From NCBI GenBank assembly GCA_916700875.1, contig CAKAKS010000062.1:13222960-13286959 (forward strand): a DNA stretch of 64,000 bases. The letters are read 5' to 3'. Source of the DNA: Sebastes aleutianus. Its lineage: Eukaryota; Chordata; Actinopteri; Perciformes; Sebastidae. Position 1 is the stretch's first letter, and each line of letters opens with the position of its first letter. The notes beneath the pieces are model-generated. The model was given only the letters and a program-made list of their open reading frames with translations, was not told where the DNA came from and did not search any database. The translations under genes were made by a program, and so were the position numbers. Positions 1 through 10,127 of this stretch are shown here, one piece after another.

Positions 1-173
1 CCTAGAACGGACAAACCAAACGCTGGCTCTAGATGGGGCCATTCACATTTTCGCGTCAGCCACCGTAGATCTCCTACACGCTTGAAACACGGGAGTGAAA
101 CCAAGTTTCATTTGGTTGCAATCTGCAACCTCACCACTAGATACCGTCAGATCCTACACACCGCTCCTTTAAG
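1..173 (-). repeat. TTAA-flanked MITE, family A, truncated by window edge
   Basis: This is one end of a dispersed repeat that recurs at 13677-14008, 21336-21402 and 42493-43398. Shared landmarks are GGACAAACCAAAC, TTGCAATCTGCAACC and the terminus CCTACACAC..CTCCTTTAA. The complete copy at 42493 carries TTAA at both ends. This copy ends at the TTTAA near 168-172. There is no coding capacity. Confidence 0.75.
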
Positions 174-670
174 TACAATTTTGAAGTAATTGTACTTTAC
201 TTGAGTTACATTTTATGCTACTTCTACTTCTCCTCCACTACATTTCAGAGGCAAATACTGTACGTTTTACACTACTACATTTATTTGGTACCTTTAATTA
301 ATAGTTATATTGACGCTTCAGATTAATACTACAAAATATAATTAACAGATACATTATGATGTCTTATTATGGATAAAGATAAGACTTGACTGCTACCTGG
401 CAGGATATCTAATAAAAATAAGCCCAGCATTTACCAGCTTCAACATTTAAGTCATGTACATATTAATGCATCAGTAATTATAAAATAATAATATATATTA
501 TTAAGAAAGGACAATTTCTGCAAAATGAATACTTTTTTTAGTTTATCGTATATTTTGATGCTAGTACTTTTGGACTATTAATTGTAAAAGAATATTTCTA
601 CACTGTGGTATTGCTACTTTGACTTAAGCAAAAGATCTGAGTACTTCTTCCAGCATTTATAAACCCCCAT
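174..670 (-). repeat. Teleost MITE, family P (GTACTTTACTTGAG type)
   Basis: The text GTACTTTACTTGAG, CTCCACTACATTTCAGAGG and GATCTGAGTACTTCTTCCA in this order matches a very common teleost interspersed repeat that I recognise. Diverged pieces recur at 5430-6185, 6625-6856, 7580-7690 and 63050-63180. It lies directly against family A, inside an intron of gene 1. Confidence 0.7.
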
Positions 671-1129
671 AAAACCACAATGTGTTGGGGTTTTATTACA
701 GATTAAGAAAAACTAGATAAGTAACAGATTATTTACTGAGCTTTAGTGGTACTTGTAGGTGGATTTTGTTACTTTAAGATTTTATACTTTTAAATGGAGC
801 CAGGCTATGTGTTTCCCCTGTTTTTTCTCTTTATGCTAAACTAACGGCTACTGACAGTAGATATATTTATCAGACAAATGTGAGAGTGGTATCAATCTTC
901 TCATCGAAGTCTCGGCAAGAATGCGAATAAGCGTATTTCCCCAAATGTCGGAACTATTCCTTTAAGGTGGGTGAAGCTACTATTTGTGCTCTAGTGGACC
1001 TCCACAAAGCCACCAGCTGGAAGATTCCTGATATGAGACATATTGACTTTTGCTGATTATTTGTACTACTGGTTGTTTGTACTGTCAACAGACTGTTCAG
1101 TCTCTGTCTCCCTCTGCTTTCCTCTCCAG
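671..1129 (+). other. Intron of gene 1, no gene seen
   Basis: About 460 bases between the family P repeat and the 56-base exon. The last 40 bases are pyrimidine-rich (CTGTCTCCCTCTGCTTTCC) and end in CTCTCCAG, a good acceptor. I see no exon or known repeat in the rest. Confidence 0.6.
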
Positions 1130-1185
1130 ATGGACCCGGATTACAGAGTGACCAAGTTCCTGACTCTGCTCAGAGACGAGGGGGC
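1130..1185 (+). CDS. Penultimate coding exon of gene 1 (left part outside window)
   Basis: The exon is 56 bases, bounded by CTCTCCAG before 1130 and GTGAGT from 1186. Read in phase 0 it gives MDPDYRVTKFLTLLRDEG plus the first two bases of the next codon. The ATG is an internal methionine in this model, not a start. The frame starting at 1131 has a stop. The frame starting at 1132 is open in this exon but meets TGA at the first codon of the next one, so the phase-0 reading is preferred. It joins in frame to the exon at 4071. The peptide is charged with a short hydrophobic run (FLTLL) and no recognisable domain. I do not recognise the protein; the rest lies left of the window. Confidence 0.5.
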
Positions 1186-2114
1186 GTGAGTACAACCACA
1201 CTCTGCACCGATCACAATCATTCTCATTGCTTGTCAACAGGTTCCATCAACTGAAACCCTCTTCTTTTATTCTCATCTCCATCCATTTTTATGTTTCATT
1301 CATTCATTACCCTGTCAGCTTGTTCTCTTTGGACTATTATTATGTATGCATATTGATATTTCCATAAACATCATTGACAGAATGTACTTTAAACAAGCTC
1401 AGTAATGTCACAAGAATACATATATACATTCTTGTATTTCCACACTGCACACGGAGTAGTTCTAACAGTGCAGAAAAAGGCTGTCACCAACTATTGACCT
1501 TAACGGCTTTATTTTGCAATCACCAGGTTGAACGAAGGTGATCAAATCCGAATTTAAGGTGTTGGTCGCTCTCGCTGTGCACTGGTAAGGTCAACAGCAA
1601 GGCAATGAGACTAGTGCCTAAAGGTTAGGAGTGCAAAACCTGTAGCAGATAGCTATTAGATTAGCTTTTAAAGTAGAACTACACCTTTATTTTCTTACTG
1701 CTGTAGGATGTTGATTGCAGTAGCAGCTTCAGATAACTGTTGTAATGGTGTTTTAGTGTGAACAGAGCATTTTACATGTGAAACATTTACAATGAGGGTG
1801 CATTTTAAAAAAAAATTATACAATCATGTCTCACTCAGTTTAAAGTTTAAAGCAAAGACTATGTCACTTTGGCTATCAGTTGCCACTGTGGTTAGCCACA
1901 ATAGCTACTGGTCATATATCAGACTGATAAAGGTTGTACCAGTAAAACCATTGAGGGTATTGGACAGAGCACCAGTGCTTTTTATTTCTTGTTCTTAAGA
2001 TAAAAGTCTCGCTTGTCTTTGACCAGCTCTTTGCCCCTCCATCTTCACATCTCTTTCATTAGCAAAATACATACATTACATGGACTGGTACATTTTTTAC
2101 ACCCAGTGTATCTT
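1186..2114 (+). other. Intron of gene 1, no recognised feature
   Basis: First part of the 2885-base last intron. It begins with a strong GTGAGT donor. The open frame at 1792-1998 is an intronic chance frame with no domain. Confidence 0.6.
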
Positions 2115-2772
2115 AGGCTACACCCACACTAATACTTTTTCGTTTTAAAACAAACACGATCTCCGTCCAGACGAGCGTTTTAGGGCCGTTTCAGAATTAA
2201 TCTTCGTCTATACAACCACGCCTGAAAACGCCTATCGCATGACCATTCACGTACACTGGGCATTGGTGTGCCGGTGTAAACGGGAAGCAGCGTGGGACAC
2301 GGGAATTGACGCTGTGTGCTCGAATAATAGCTAGCCTCGTGCATGTAGGCAGAATTAGTATTGTGAAATGCAGAATTTAATTGCACAACAGCTGCTAGCA
2401 TAGACAGTAAGGTCAACGACGCTTGTAACTCCTCATCCATGTTGAAATTAACCACTGGTGGTCAAGGCTGATGTCGTTTGTTCACGTGATGGGATGGGAT
2501 GAATCAGGGAAGGACACGTCATGACTTGAGAAGAACAAATCAAGAAGCAAATGTGGGCGTCTGCGTCATCGTTTCCACAGCGCTCCGTTTCTGTCCGTCC
2601 AGACTAAAATGCAACCCTGGAGTTTTAAAAAACTAAAGCGAGGTCAGCAGCGTTTTCAAACGTCTCCGTTTTAGGGGCTCAAAAACGCCGGAGTAGTGTG
2701 TTGACGCTAGGCATAAAAGTAGCAAAAGTTATGCGTTTAAAAACATGAATGTATTAGTGTGGAAGTAGCTTT
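2115..2772. mobile_element. Non-autonomous DNA transposon with inverted ends
   Basis: The left end AGGCTACACCCACACTAATAC is matched in inverted orientation by GTATTAGTGTGGAAGTAGCTT ending at 2772, about 18 of 21 positions. Next to each end are CGTTTTAAAAC-like blocks, also inverted. The roughly 660-bp interior has no transposase. The terminus is one I recognise as a common teleost MITE; I do not assign the superfamily firmly. Confidence 0.7.
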
Positions 2773-3075
2773 ACATAATATAAATCTGCCCCTACAGCTG
2801 ACATTATCATTCATAATATTTCTGAAATTTATGTAACATGACATTCCAAATGTCATGCAAGCATTGCATTTTACTCCCCCTCCATCATTATTTTACTGTT
2901 GCAAGCTATTTTATGACTCATATCATTATAGCTCAATTGTATTCATTTCTGAACATGAGTGATTCTATGGAGTGTTAAGACAGTATGACAGAGTGTTTTT
3001 TTTTTGCATATTTTAGCTTTTATATTTTGAATATCATTTTCAGTCCTGCTTCTTAAGGTACAGCTTTCAGGAGTC
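2773..3075 (+). other. Intron of gene 1, A/T-rich, nothing seen
   Basis: About 300 bases of A/T-rich intron with a short T run near 2998. No exon, RNA gene or repeat was recognised. Confidence 0.5.
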
Positions 3076-3720
3076 GGTTGCACCAGCTCTTCATAAGTTC
3101 AAACTTAGCGTAGTTGTAAGATAATGAAGTGTTTACTAAATGGAGATTAACGCATCACTAAATTGAATAATTTAATTAACGCCCTAAAGCATACCCTGCT
3201 TTATGGTCTATTTTACTCTAAATGGGACCATAATTGACTAAATGAGCATCTTGCTGTATTGAAGAAGACTTGAAACTAGTGATTGAGACCATAAACTCAT
3301 GTTTACAATGTTTACTAAGGTAATAAATCAAGTGAGAAGTAGGCTCATTTTCTAATGGACTTCTATACAATCAGACTTATTTTTACAACCAGAGGAGTCG
3401 CCCCCTGCTGGCTATTAGAAAGAATGCAAGTTTAAGGTACTTCCACATTGGCTTCACTTCTCAGACCCGGAGGTTGCCCACTGCATGTGACGCAATTTCC
3501 ACTCGTTACATGCATACAGTCTTTCAAAATAAACTTCCGTCTTCACAGGAAACAACTTGGTTAGGTTTAGGCAACCAAACTATTTAGCAAGGTTTAAAAA
3601 AATAATGGTTTGTGCAATATGTGCAATTTCATTTAATAAATGACTTGAAACTACTTAGTTGTTTCTAAGAACTTAGGAGGGACTTTAGATACAAACTTAC
3701 ACTGAATAGCTGGTGCAACC
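3076..3720. mobile_element. MITE with 13-bp perfect terminal inverted repeats, carrying a nested repeat
   Basis: GGTTGCACCAGCT at 3076-3088 is the exact reverse complement of AGCTGGTGCAACC at 3708-3720. The interior from about 3181 to 3482 is a truncated copy of family B (see 35434-36042), so this older element appears to have received a later insertion. There is no coding capacity. It lies in the last intron of gene 1. Confidence 0.65.
3181..3482 (+). repeat. Truncated family B repeat
   Basis: It shares CATAAACTCATGTTTACAAT, GTGAGAAGTAGGCTCATTTT and CGCCCCCTGCTGGCT in the same order with the copies at 35434-36042, 42756-43313 (inverted) and 49627-50093. It keeps the GTTGCCCACTG end and lacks the CATAGACTGTATATAAG end. 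Confidence 0.8.
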
Positions 3721-4070
3721 CTAACCTGGCCATCCCTGGTGGAAATCCCAGAGTAGATGGCTGAGTGAAAGCCAATGAAATCTTTCAAACACTATTTCTG
3801 GATGGTGTGTAGGAGGATTGACACAGAGAGTGCAGCAGTCTCAAAAGATCAATGAGTGATGGTGCTATATTGTGGCTCTCTTCTTGTCTTATAGCCGGTT
3901 AAATGCTGCTCCTGGTTTTTTGTTTTATTCAAGACACCGCCCAGCGTTGTGCTGGTGTTGTGTGAGTAGGGGCCCTCTTCAAAGGGGAGTCTTATTAGGG
4001 GGGAAGTAACGCAACACAACCAACAGGAAACTGAAACAACTCCTCTTCTGCTTTTTTTTCCTCTTTCTAG

Positions 4071-4092
4071 TGATCGCAGCTTCTACGAATAG
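4071..4092 (+). CDS. Last coding segment of gene 1 with stop codon
   Basis: The acceptor is a long pyrimidine run ending TTTCTAG at 4070. T4071 completes the GC of the previous exon to GCT (Ala), then GAT CGC AGC TTC TAC GAA and the stop TAG at 4090-4092. The protein C-terminus is therefore ...RDEGADRSFYE. Phase agreement between the two exons and the stop 22 bases into the terminal exon support the model. The family is not recognised. Only the last 26 codons including the stop are in the window, so no functional domain can be claimed. Confidence 0.5.
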
Positions 4093-5272
4093 AGGGGCCC
4101 GGAGGAGTGAAGCAAGCATCTCGCCACCAACATGCCACCCATTGGACAAAATGAGGAAGAGGGGGAGAAGAAGAAACAACCTCCCTCTCGTGCATCCATC
4201 CGTCCGTCCGTCTATAAACAAACACCTGGTCAAAGAGAGGAAACACACAAGTTATCTCAGCATGCTTCCGTAGACAATAACATCGTATCACCGCCCCTCC
4301 TCCTCCTCTTCATCGCCATCAACTTTACTTATCGACATATCACAGCAAACTACTGGAAGTCGTACTGTTTAAAAAAAAGTCTGTTGTCTGTAAAGAAATT
4401 GCAATAGATGATTGTAAAAAAAAGTGCTGTTTTGTGCATCGTGCGGAAAAATAACCCAAAAAAAAGAGCCATGTATGTTTTCAGGTATCGTATTTGTTGT
4501 ATTCGTTGCATATCCCTCGTCCTGCTAAAGATAGTTATTGTTAGTACGATATGTATCCTCACAAGCAGAGCAAACAGAAAACAACTGACACAACTCCCCA
4601 AGCCATTTGAATATTTAAGACTTGAATCTATGAGAGGCTTTTAGTGAATATGTAGTGGCTATAAAAACAATGTTCCATGTGTAAATGTAAACCCTTTAAA
4701 TATACGGTATGTAACTCGTTCATGTTCTGTACATAGTATATATAGACAAAATACAGTATGAGAATAATTTAAACGATCAGTCTCAAGTCTAAAGTATATC
4801 AGTATGATTCTTCTTCCCTATTGATCCGGAGATGTTGACTTTACCAGGTGACTGTAATAGTGAAAGTAAATGTTGGGTTGTTGGCCTGTCTGTCTGTGTT
4901 TCGTACAGTACAGTAGCTACGGCATCATCAGTGTTAAAGATATATATTCTGCACTTTTAACATCGACTCAAAAAAAAACCTTTAGTACTTATCTCAGCAT
5001 TTTTTTTTTTTTTTTTTGTCTGCTCGTGTGCATGTGTGGGGAACCAAACGCTGCATGTGTCTGGTGTGTCAGAGCGTGTGTTTGTGTGTGTGAGTGTGTG
5101 AGTGTGTGTGTGTATGTGTGTGGTGGCAGAACGTGCTTTTGAATGTGAGCATGTGTGTGTTTTTGAAGCTAGGTTTAGACAGTCGGTGGTTAATTTGTGG
5201 GGTTTTTTCTCATGTCATGTGTTTTAGTGCTTATTGTCCAAAGTTCTTGTTTTGTTCTGACCATTGATGATA

Positions 5273-5305
5273 TGTGTGTGTGTGAGGGTGTGTGTGTGTG
5301 TGTGT
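5273..5305. repeat. (TG)n microsatellite in the 3' UTR of gene 1
   Basis: A dinucleotide TG run interrupted by GAGGG, some 33 bases long. A second TG-rich stretch lies at about 5071-5160. Confidence 0.9.
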
Positions 5306-5337
5306 AAATATATATTAACATGCAGATGTATTATTGC

Positions 5338-5343
5338 AATAAA
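5338..5343 (+). terminator. Polyadenylation signal AATAAA
   Basis: A canonical AATAAA about 1.25 kb after the stop of gene 1, followed by ordinary intergenic repeat DNA from about 5430. It is the best 3' end candidate for gene 1. Confidence 0.6.
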
Positions 5344-5429
5344 AAGCACTGATGCACAGGAAAAAGAAACGTACTGGTCTTATTTATTTATCGATGGACA
5401 GATATGTAGACAGATGTCATTGATTTTCA

Positions 5430-6185
5430 GGTGTGAAAAGTAACTAAGTACATTTACTCGAGTATAATTTCAAGGTACTTGTACTTTACTTGAGTATTTC
5501 CACTTTATGCTACTTTATACTTAGTATATATACTTATACTACACTATATTTTAGTGAGGAAAATTATACTTGTCTGACAACCATATTATTGGTGACTTTG
5601 CATATTTACGATTTACCTATTATGTATGTTATATTAACCCTTTGGGTTCAAACAATATACAAAAAAATCATATATACAATAAACCCAATACAAACAGTAT
5701 GATCAGTTTATAGAATAATAATCTATTGGTGTAGATTAAACTACCCAGCAGTATATAAAGTAGTCAAATGTAGCTTCACCTCTACCAGCTAACATAGCTG
5801 CTTACACAGTAATCACTTGGTAATAAGATAATATTAATGAATTAATCGCACATCTATTATCTGTTCAAAATGTGCCTTAAAGGGAGATTTGTTAAGTGTT
5901 TAATACTCTTATCAACATGGGAGTGGGCAAATATGCTTGCTTTATGCAAATGTATGTATATATTTATTACTTTATTACCATATTTATTACTAGTTTCATA
6001 TGATGCATTAGTTGCCTTAATGTGTTAAAAACATTAGTGCCGTTAAAGCGAATTAGTGTTAACTTTGACAGCCCTAGAATGAAGTCTTCAGATCCTTTAC
6101 TGACGCAAAGGTCGAAATACTTCGTGATTTCAGAGTAAAAGCCCTGCTGCATTCAAAACTGTACTTGTGTAAAAGTATTTATCAC
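5430..6185 (-). repeat. Family P MITE split by a hAT-like insertion
   Basis: 5430-5835 carries the left part (GTAACTAAGTACATTTACTC, TACTTGAGTATTTCCA, ACTACCCAGCAGTATATAAA). After the insertion at 5838-6077 the family P text resumes (CTTCAGATCCTTTACT, AACTGTACTTGTGTAAAAGT). Confidence 0.65.
5838..6077 (+). mobile_element. hAT-like MITE, family C, 5'-truncated
   Basis: This is a short copy of the family best seen at 60999-61593. It contains ACTCTTATCAACATGGGAG and GGGCAAATATGCTTGCTTTA and ends with the intact terminus TTGACAGCCCTAG at 6065-6077. It is nested in a family P repeat. Confidence 0.7.
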
Positions 6186-6624
6186 TGAAATTGACTCTCA
6201 AGCCAGGGAGGAGCAGAAACCAGCAAACTGCACAGAGAAAGAAAGAGAGGCCTTTGTTAATAAGGCTGTGATGAGAAACAAGCCTGACACTTATCATCTT
6301 AAGGGCCCCAGATCCCAGGATCCCAATTCACTTTAGTTTCTTCCTCCATATTCCCCCCAAGTAACGCTTGTCACATTTGCATCTCAGCCCAGGGCTAACA
6401 CTACAACAAATAGCTCGAGGCTGGTTCTCATTCATCAAGGACAAACAAAAAGCTCTCAGTTAACAATTCATATTTGAAGACAGCCCCTCTGCGCAACACT
6501 CACATTAAGTGACCTCCGCTTCATTTCACTTCTGCTTGTTTCATCTTTGTCAAGTTACTTCCTGTAGCTTTCCTTTTCCTTTGTCTCACTATGAAGTTCA
6601 TTTTTAACCTCATCGTCAGCTCAG
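6186..6624. other. Intergenic, apparently single-copy
   Basis: About 440 bases between repeats. No exon, RNA or known repeat was seen. Confidence 0.5.
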
Positions 6625-6856
6625 TTACGCAGAAGTCCCCAGTTATACATTTACTCAAGCACTTCTACTTTAATCAATCATTCCTCTACTGCACTACATT
6701 TCAGAGGCACACTGTGTACCTTTTCACTTGTGCATTCATTTTACAGCTAGCATTACTAGTTATAGAGGTGCTGACCTTTACTTGTGGTAAAGTATTTTTA
6801 GATTTGGGCATTTTTACATTTAGTACAGTGGAGGAGGAAGTCTTGAAATCCTTAAT
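6625..6856 (-). repeat. Family P fragment
   Basis: Contains CATTTACTCAAGCACTTCTA and CTGCACTACATTTCAGAGGC as in the copy at 174-670, then degenerates. It ends where a family H element begins. Confidence 0.55.
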
Positions 6857-7565
6857 TTAAAGCAGCAGTGGGTAGAATTAGAGCAAATATAATTAAAAAA
6901 AGTTATTTTTATAAAACGGTCACTATATCCTGACAGTAGTAAATGAGACAGGTAACCTGAAAAAAAATCATGTGGCTCTGTGTCATCCGGTGCTCCTGAT
7001 GATATCTGCAAGATTTCACAGACCGGAGGAAAACAACCAATCAGAGCCGAGCTGGAGCCTTGCCTTCTCTGAGCAGCTGTCAATCACTCGCAAACTCCGG
7101 TCAAACGGTCAAACTAGGCAGCGCTGATCAAATATGAATCAATATTCTGTTACTGTAATGACTATTTCTGGCCTCACATGTTTTCAGAAACATCTTGTAG
7201 TGTATGGTTTAGCTGTAAAATTGGAAAGTTTGTGAGCCGGCAGCCATGTTGAGATCTGTTGAGGAAATACCAAGCACCGCCCACCAGCCGGAAGAAACTT
7301 TCTCATTTTACAGCCAACACTAGGATCAGCATTGATTCATGGAGAGACCTTCGTCTGGTCAGCTAACATTACTGCCAAGCAGGTGAAATATAGAGTGATA
7401 TTGTGGTTTTAGCTGACGTGTGTCGCCTCACTGTTTTGAGAGATGCTCGTTCATGTCTATTTAGAGCGAGCACAAGCTCAAGCCCGACGCTGACTTTCAT
7501 TGACTTAACGGCCACAGGTGTCGCTGTTAACAAGCATTTCTGATTCTTACAAACAGTCCCTTTAA
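6857..7565. mobile_element. TTAA-flanked MITE, family H
   Basis: The element is bounded by TTAA at 6857-6860 (followed by AGCAGCAGTGGGTAG) and TTAA at 7562-7565 (preceded by TTACAAACAGTCCCT). Internal blocks such as GCTGTCAATCACTCGCAAAC and AATATGAATCAATATTCTGT recur, inverted upon themselves, at 56928-57204. The start recurs inverted near 26060-26180. Flanking TTAA is the mark of piggyBac-type insertion, which I infer rather than prove. No transposase is present. Confidence 0.65.
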
Positions 7566-7579
7566 ATGCATAAGGCAAA

Positions 7580-7690
7580 TAAACTTGGAACTTGAAACTA
7601 GTGAAGTAGAAGTATAAAGTAGTATAAAATGAAAATAATCAAAGAAAGTGTACCACAAATTGTACTTGAGTGCAGTATTTAGCTGTATAT
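7580..7690 (+). repeat. Family P fragment (opposite orientation)
   Basis: GTGAAGTAGAAGTATAAAGT and AATTGTACTTGAGTGCAGTA match the complementary strand of family P. The 3' edge runs into the direct duplication starting at 7671. Confidence 0.5.
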
Positions 7691-7795
7691 GAAGGTGAAT
7701 ACTTTTTTTCCCCACCATTTATTTTGCCATTGAATGTCACTGTGGTGAAACTGGGTGTCATTCCCCTTTAATCCTCCAGGCTCTCTCCAGGATTC
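7671..7795. repeat. Direct duplication, copy 1
   Basis: This segment, with GAGTGCAGTATTTAGCTGTA and GGGTGTCATTCCCCTTTAAT, is repeated in the same orientation at 8284-8403 with a few substitutions and small indels. The A/T-rich family Q repeat lies between the copies. Confidence 0.8.
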
Positions 7796-7837
7796 AGATG
7801 GCATTTATCCATAAGTAATATTTGGCCACACCAATGT

Positions 7838-8280
7838 ATGGAGGACGGAACCTGCCAAAATAAAAAAATAAGTGAATAAATACATAAATTACACAACAAA
7901 TAAATAAATAAATATGTCATTAAATGTAGCAAAAATAAGAATGAAAATAAACATAGCCATTAATTAATTGATAAAATGTGACATAAATTGATTTTTGTTT
8001 TAATTTGCTTCTTTATTTATTTAACTTTGTATTAATTCCCTTATTTATTTACTCTTCGGTTTAATTTAGCCTTTTATTATTTATGTATTTATTTGTATTC
8101 TTTTTTTTATTAATTAATTAATTTATTTTTGCATTTATTTTTTATTTATTTTATTTATATATTTTTTACATGCAAGCATTTTTTTTTAATGTGTTTTTGC
8201 ATTTATTTATTCATTTATTTCTGCACGATTTTCCCTTTGCATTTCACCCCTTATTTATTTCCCTAAACTTCTGTATTCTT
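7838..8280. mobile_element. A/T-rich repeat, family Q, left part
   Basis: It begins with GGAGGACGGAACCTGCCAAA and continues as TTTA/AAAT-rich DNA with AGCCATTAATTAATTGATAA. The same text is at 11790-12290, and in inverted orientation at 12575-12715 and 45200-45665. The terminus here is the reverse complement of TTTGGCAGGTTCTGTCCTC near 12693-12704, which suggests the ends of one element type. No coding capacity. Confidence 0.6.
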
Positions 8281-8283
8281 ATT

Positions 8284-8403
8284 TGAGTGCAGTATTTAGC
8301 TGTATAAATGAATGTGAAACCTTTTTTTCCCACCATTTATGTTGCCATTGAATGTCACAAACTGGGTGTCATTCCCCTTTAATCCTCCAGGCTCTCTCCA
8401 GGA
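8284..8403. repeat. Direct duplication, copy 2, abutting the promoter
   Basis: Second copy of 7671-7795, about 613 bases downstream of the first. It ends at the CpG-rich region of gene 2. Confidence 0.8.
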
Positions 8404-8663
8404 GGATTATGCAACCTCTCCCCGGCTGCAGTGCTCCTTCTGCGGCCGCTAGAGGGCGCTGCGGACCCTCTCCTAATGAACCACCACCTCTCTCTACTCG
8501 GCTCTCAGCAGCTCCGCTTCTCTTCTCCTGACCCGCATTCACCCGTACTGTATACAGGCAGGCAGGGGGGGGGGAGGAGGAGGAGGAGGACCGAGCACAC
8601 AGCACAGCACAGCTAATAAACGCTGTAGAGTTTCCCCTTTGCTGGTGCTAGACCGTGGTGGCC

Positions 8664-8726
8664 ATGGCTTTGGCAGTCCCTGACAGACACGGCGCTCCCG
8701 TCTCCTCGCACCTGACCGCGGACTGA
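8664..8726 (+). CDS. Upstream ORF in the leader of gene 2 (20 codons)
   Basis: The ATG sits in GTGGCCATGGC, close to the best vertebrate initiation context. It opens MALAVPDRHGAP... and closes with TGA at 8724-8726, about 160 bases before the next ATG considered. If exon 1 begins upstream of it, scanning ribosomes would be expected to initiate here, making it a translational control element rather than a protein of known role. This is inference; transcript start mapping would decide. Confidence 0.35.
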   Translation: MALAVPDRHGAPVSSHLTAD

Positions 8727-8885
8727 GAGGGGGGCTACCACCGCGGAGCGTTAGCTTCACCGCTTCACCGACCGAGAGAGAGGCTTTAACCACCGGCTGG
8801 CTGGCTGGACTCGGCTTCTATCCTTATTTGTTCTGCTTTCTCTTCACGTGTCAACCCCGGCTTGTTCCTTGTTTCCCTTGGCTTT

Positions 8886-8931
8886 ATGTTGACGGCACAG
8901 GAGGCGGTTTTGTATCACAAGTCGAGCATTG
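8886..8931 (+). CDS. Candidate small ORF of gene 2, segment 1
   Basis: ATG at 8886 gives MLTAQEAVLYHKSSI plus one base (G) at the splice donor. Joined to 25088 that G forms GAC (Asp), and the frame continues DWHKNIYFNED. The initiation context (CTTTATGT) is poor, and a stronger ATG lies upstream, so coding status is uncertain. The segment could equally be leader sequence. No known family is recognised. Confidence 0.28.
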
Positions 8932-9640
8932 GTGAGTGTGTGTACATTTCGTAGCGTAGATACATACAGTGGAAAGGCTTCTTCTTCTACATGGGGCGGC
9001 GGTGCAACGTGAGTGTTGTCCTCATGTCAACCCGGGCCTGCTTCACTGTACTCTACTGTACATTATAGCTTCATGCAAAGCCTCATAGTCACTGTCCTGC
9101 AGCTCTTTAACTCTGTGTGCCCTTTAAGGACGTCTCACTGCATGTTTGACGTGCATGTGCTTCCTTTTTACTGTGGTTTATATTGATGCACCTGGGTTCA
9201 GGTAGCTCCAAAGTGCACCGGTTTAAGGTCGCAACTATATATCTCACAACCAAGCAACAGGAAACCTGTTAACCTACACTCTCTCTGCCCTATATGGCTT
9301 TGCAGACTCGGGCTGCGTGAGACGTTATCCAAGAGGGAATCGGTGGAAGGTACAGAGATAGGGCTTTGTGCCAACATATAGGCAGCAGCATATATAGGCT
9401 GCTATGTATGTGTGTACTTATATATATGTGTGTGTGTGTGTGTGTGGCCCTCCCAATGTGTCACATTCCTCTGCTGTGACATAGCCAAGTAGGTCTGACT
9501 GTGTGTGTGTGTGTGTGTGTGTTGAAAAGTGTGCCAAAGTATGCTTGAAATGCTCCTGGAGACTTTTAATATGAATCATGCATATAAAAGGATAATATGA
9601 AAATGTGGGTTTCTCAGCCTATTTATTTATTGTCCTTTTA
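8932..9640 (+). other. Intron 1 of gene 2, start
   Basis: Begins with GTGAGTG. It contains two TG microsatellites (9427-9446 and 9501-9522) and no recognised exon. Confidence 0.6.
9427..9522. repeat. Two (TG)n microsatellites
   Basis: (TG)10 at 9427-9446 and (GT)11 at 9501-9522 with about 55 bases between them. Confidence 0.9.
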
Positions 9641-9990
9641 TTTAACCAGGTTAGTCCCATTGAGATCAAATATCTCTTTTACCTGGCCAAGATAGCAGCA
9701 AGACAACACAAAAAATTAACAACATTCAAACTTGCTCAAACAAAACACTTGACACACAGACAACCTGGACTGCAGCGATTTCACCAGAGCTTTAAACTCA
9801 TTCAAGGTATAGCTAAGTTTTGATAGTTGAAGATCAGATTGTACATTATTCCAGTAGCAGTAGGTGCCGAAAACCTAAAAGCTTTCTTTCCCAATTCAGT
9901 CCGTACTTTGGGAACAACAAATTGCAAAAAGTCCATAGAAGGAAGATTATGACTTCCAGCCTATAGCTGCACCTACAGGCGTGGTGTGTG
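9625..9990. repeat. Teleost interspersed repeat (TTTAACCAGGTTAGTCCCATTG type)
   Basis: The text TTTAACCAGGTTAGTCCCA, TTGAGATCAAATATCTCTTT and ACCTGGCCAAGATAGCAGCA belongs to a repeat I recognise from teleost genomes. The class is not determined. The small frame 9605-9823 falls within it and is not a gene. Confidence 0.5.
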
Positions 9991-10127
9991 TGTTTGTGAT
10001 ATCATGTATTAGGGTTGCACGTATAATGCCAGGAGTCTTTGCATTGCGTGTGTGGCATGTTTAAAAAGACATGGTTACAAGAAAGGGGATGTGTTCATAA
10101 TTTTTTTTTTTTACATTTTGATTCCAG

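Larger units (their letters stand above)
4093..5365 (+). other. 3' untranslated region of gene 1
   Basis: The sequence after the stop is apparently single-copy, A/T-rich with T and A runs and a TG-rich stretch (about 5071-5160 and 5273-5305), typical of a vertebrate 3' UTR. It runs to the poly(A) signal at 5338. The small frames on both strands here (for example 4132-4407 and 4870-5142) are chance frames. The exact cleavage site is unknown; 10-30 bases past the signal is expected. Confidence 0.55.
8404..8931 (+). promoter_or_regulatory. CpG-rich promoter and first exon of gene 2
   Basis: This is the only stretch of this length in the window with high GC and many CpGs (GCGGCCGCTAGAGGGCGC, GAGCGTTAGC), next to a G9/GGA tract at about 8566-8590. 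It ends in CATTG followed by a strong GTGAGTG donor at 8932. The start site is not visible from sequence; no convincing TATA box is seen, as is usual for CpG promoters. The transcript leader contains an ATG in excellent context at 8664 (short uORF) and a weak-context ATG at 8886. The long downstream introns, about 16 and 32 kb, are those of a large, probably developmentally regulated vertebrate gene. Confidence 0.6.
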
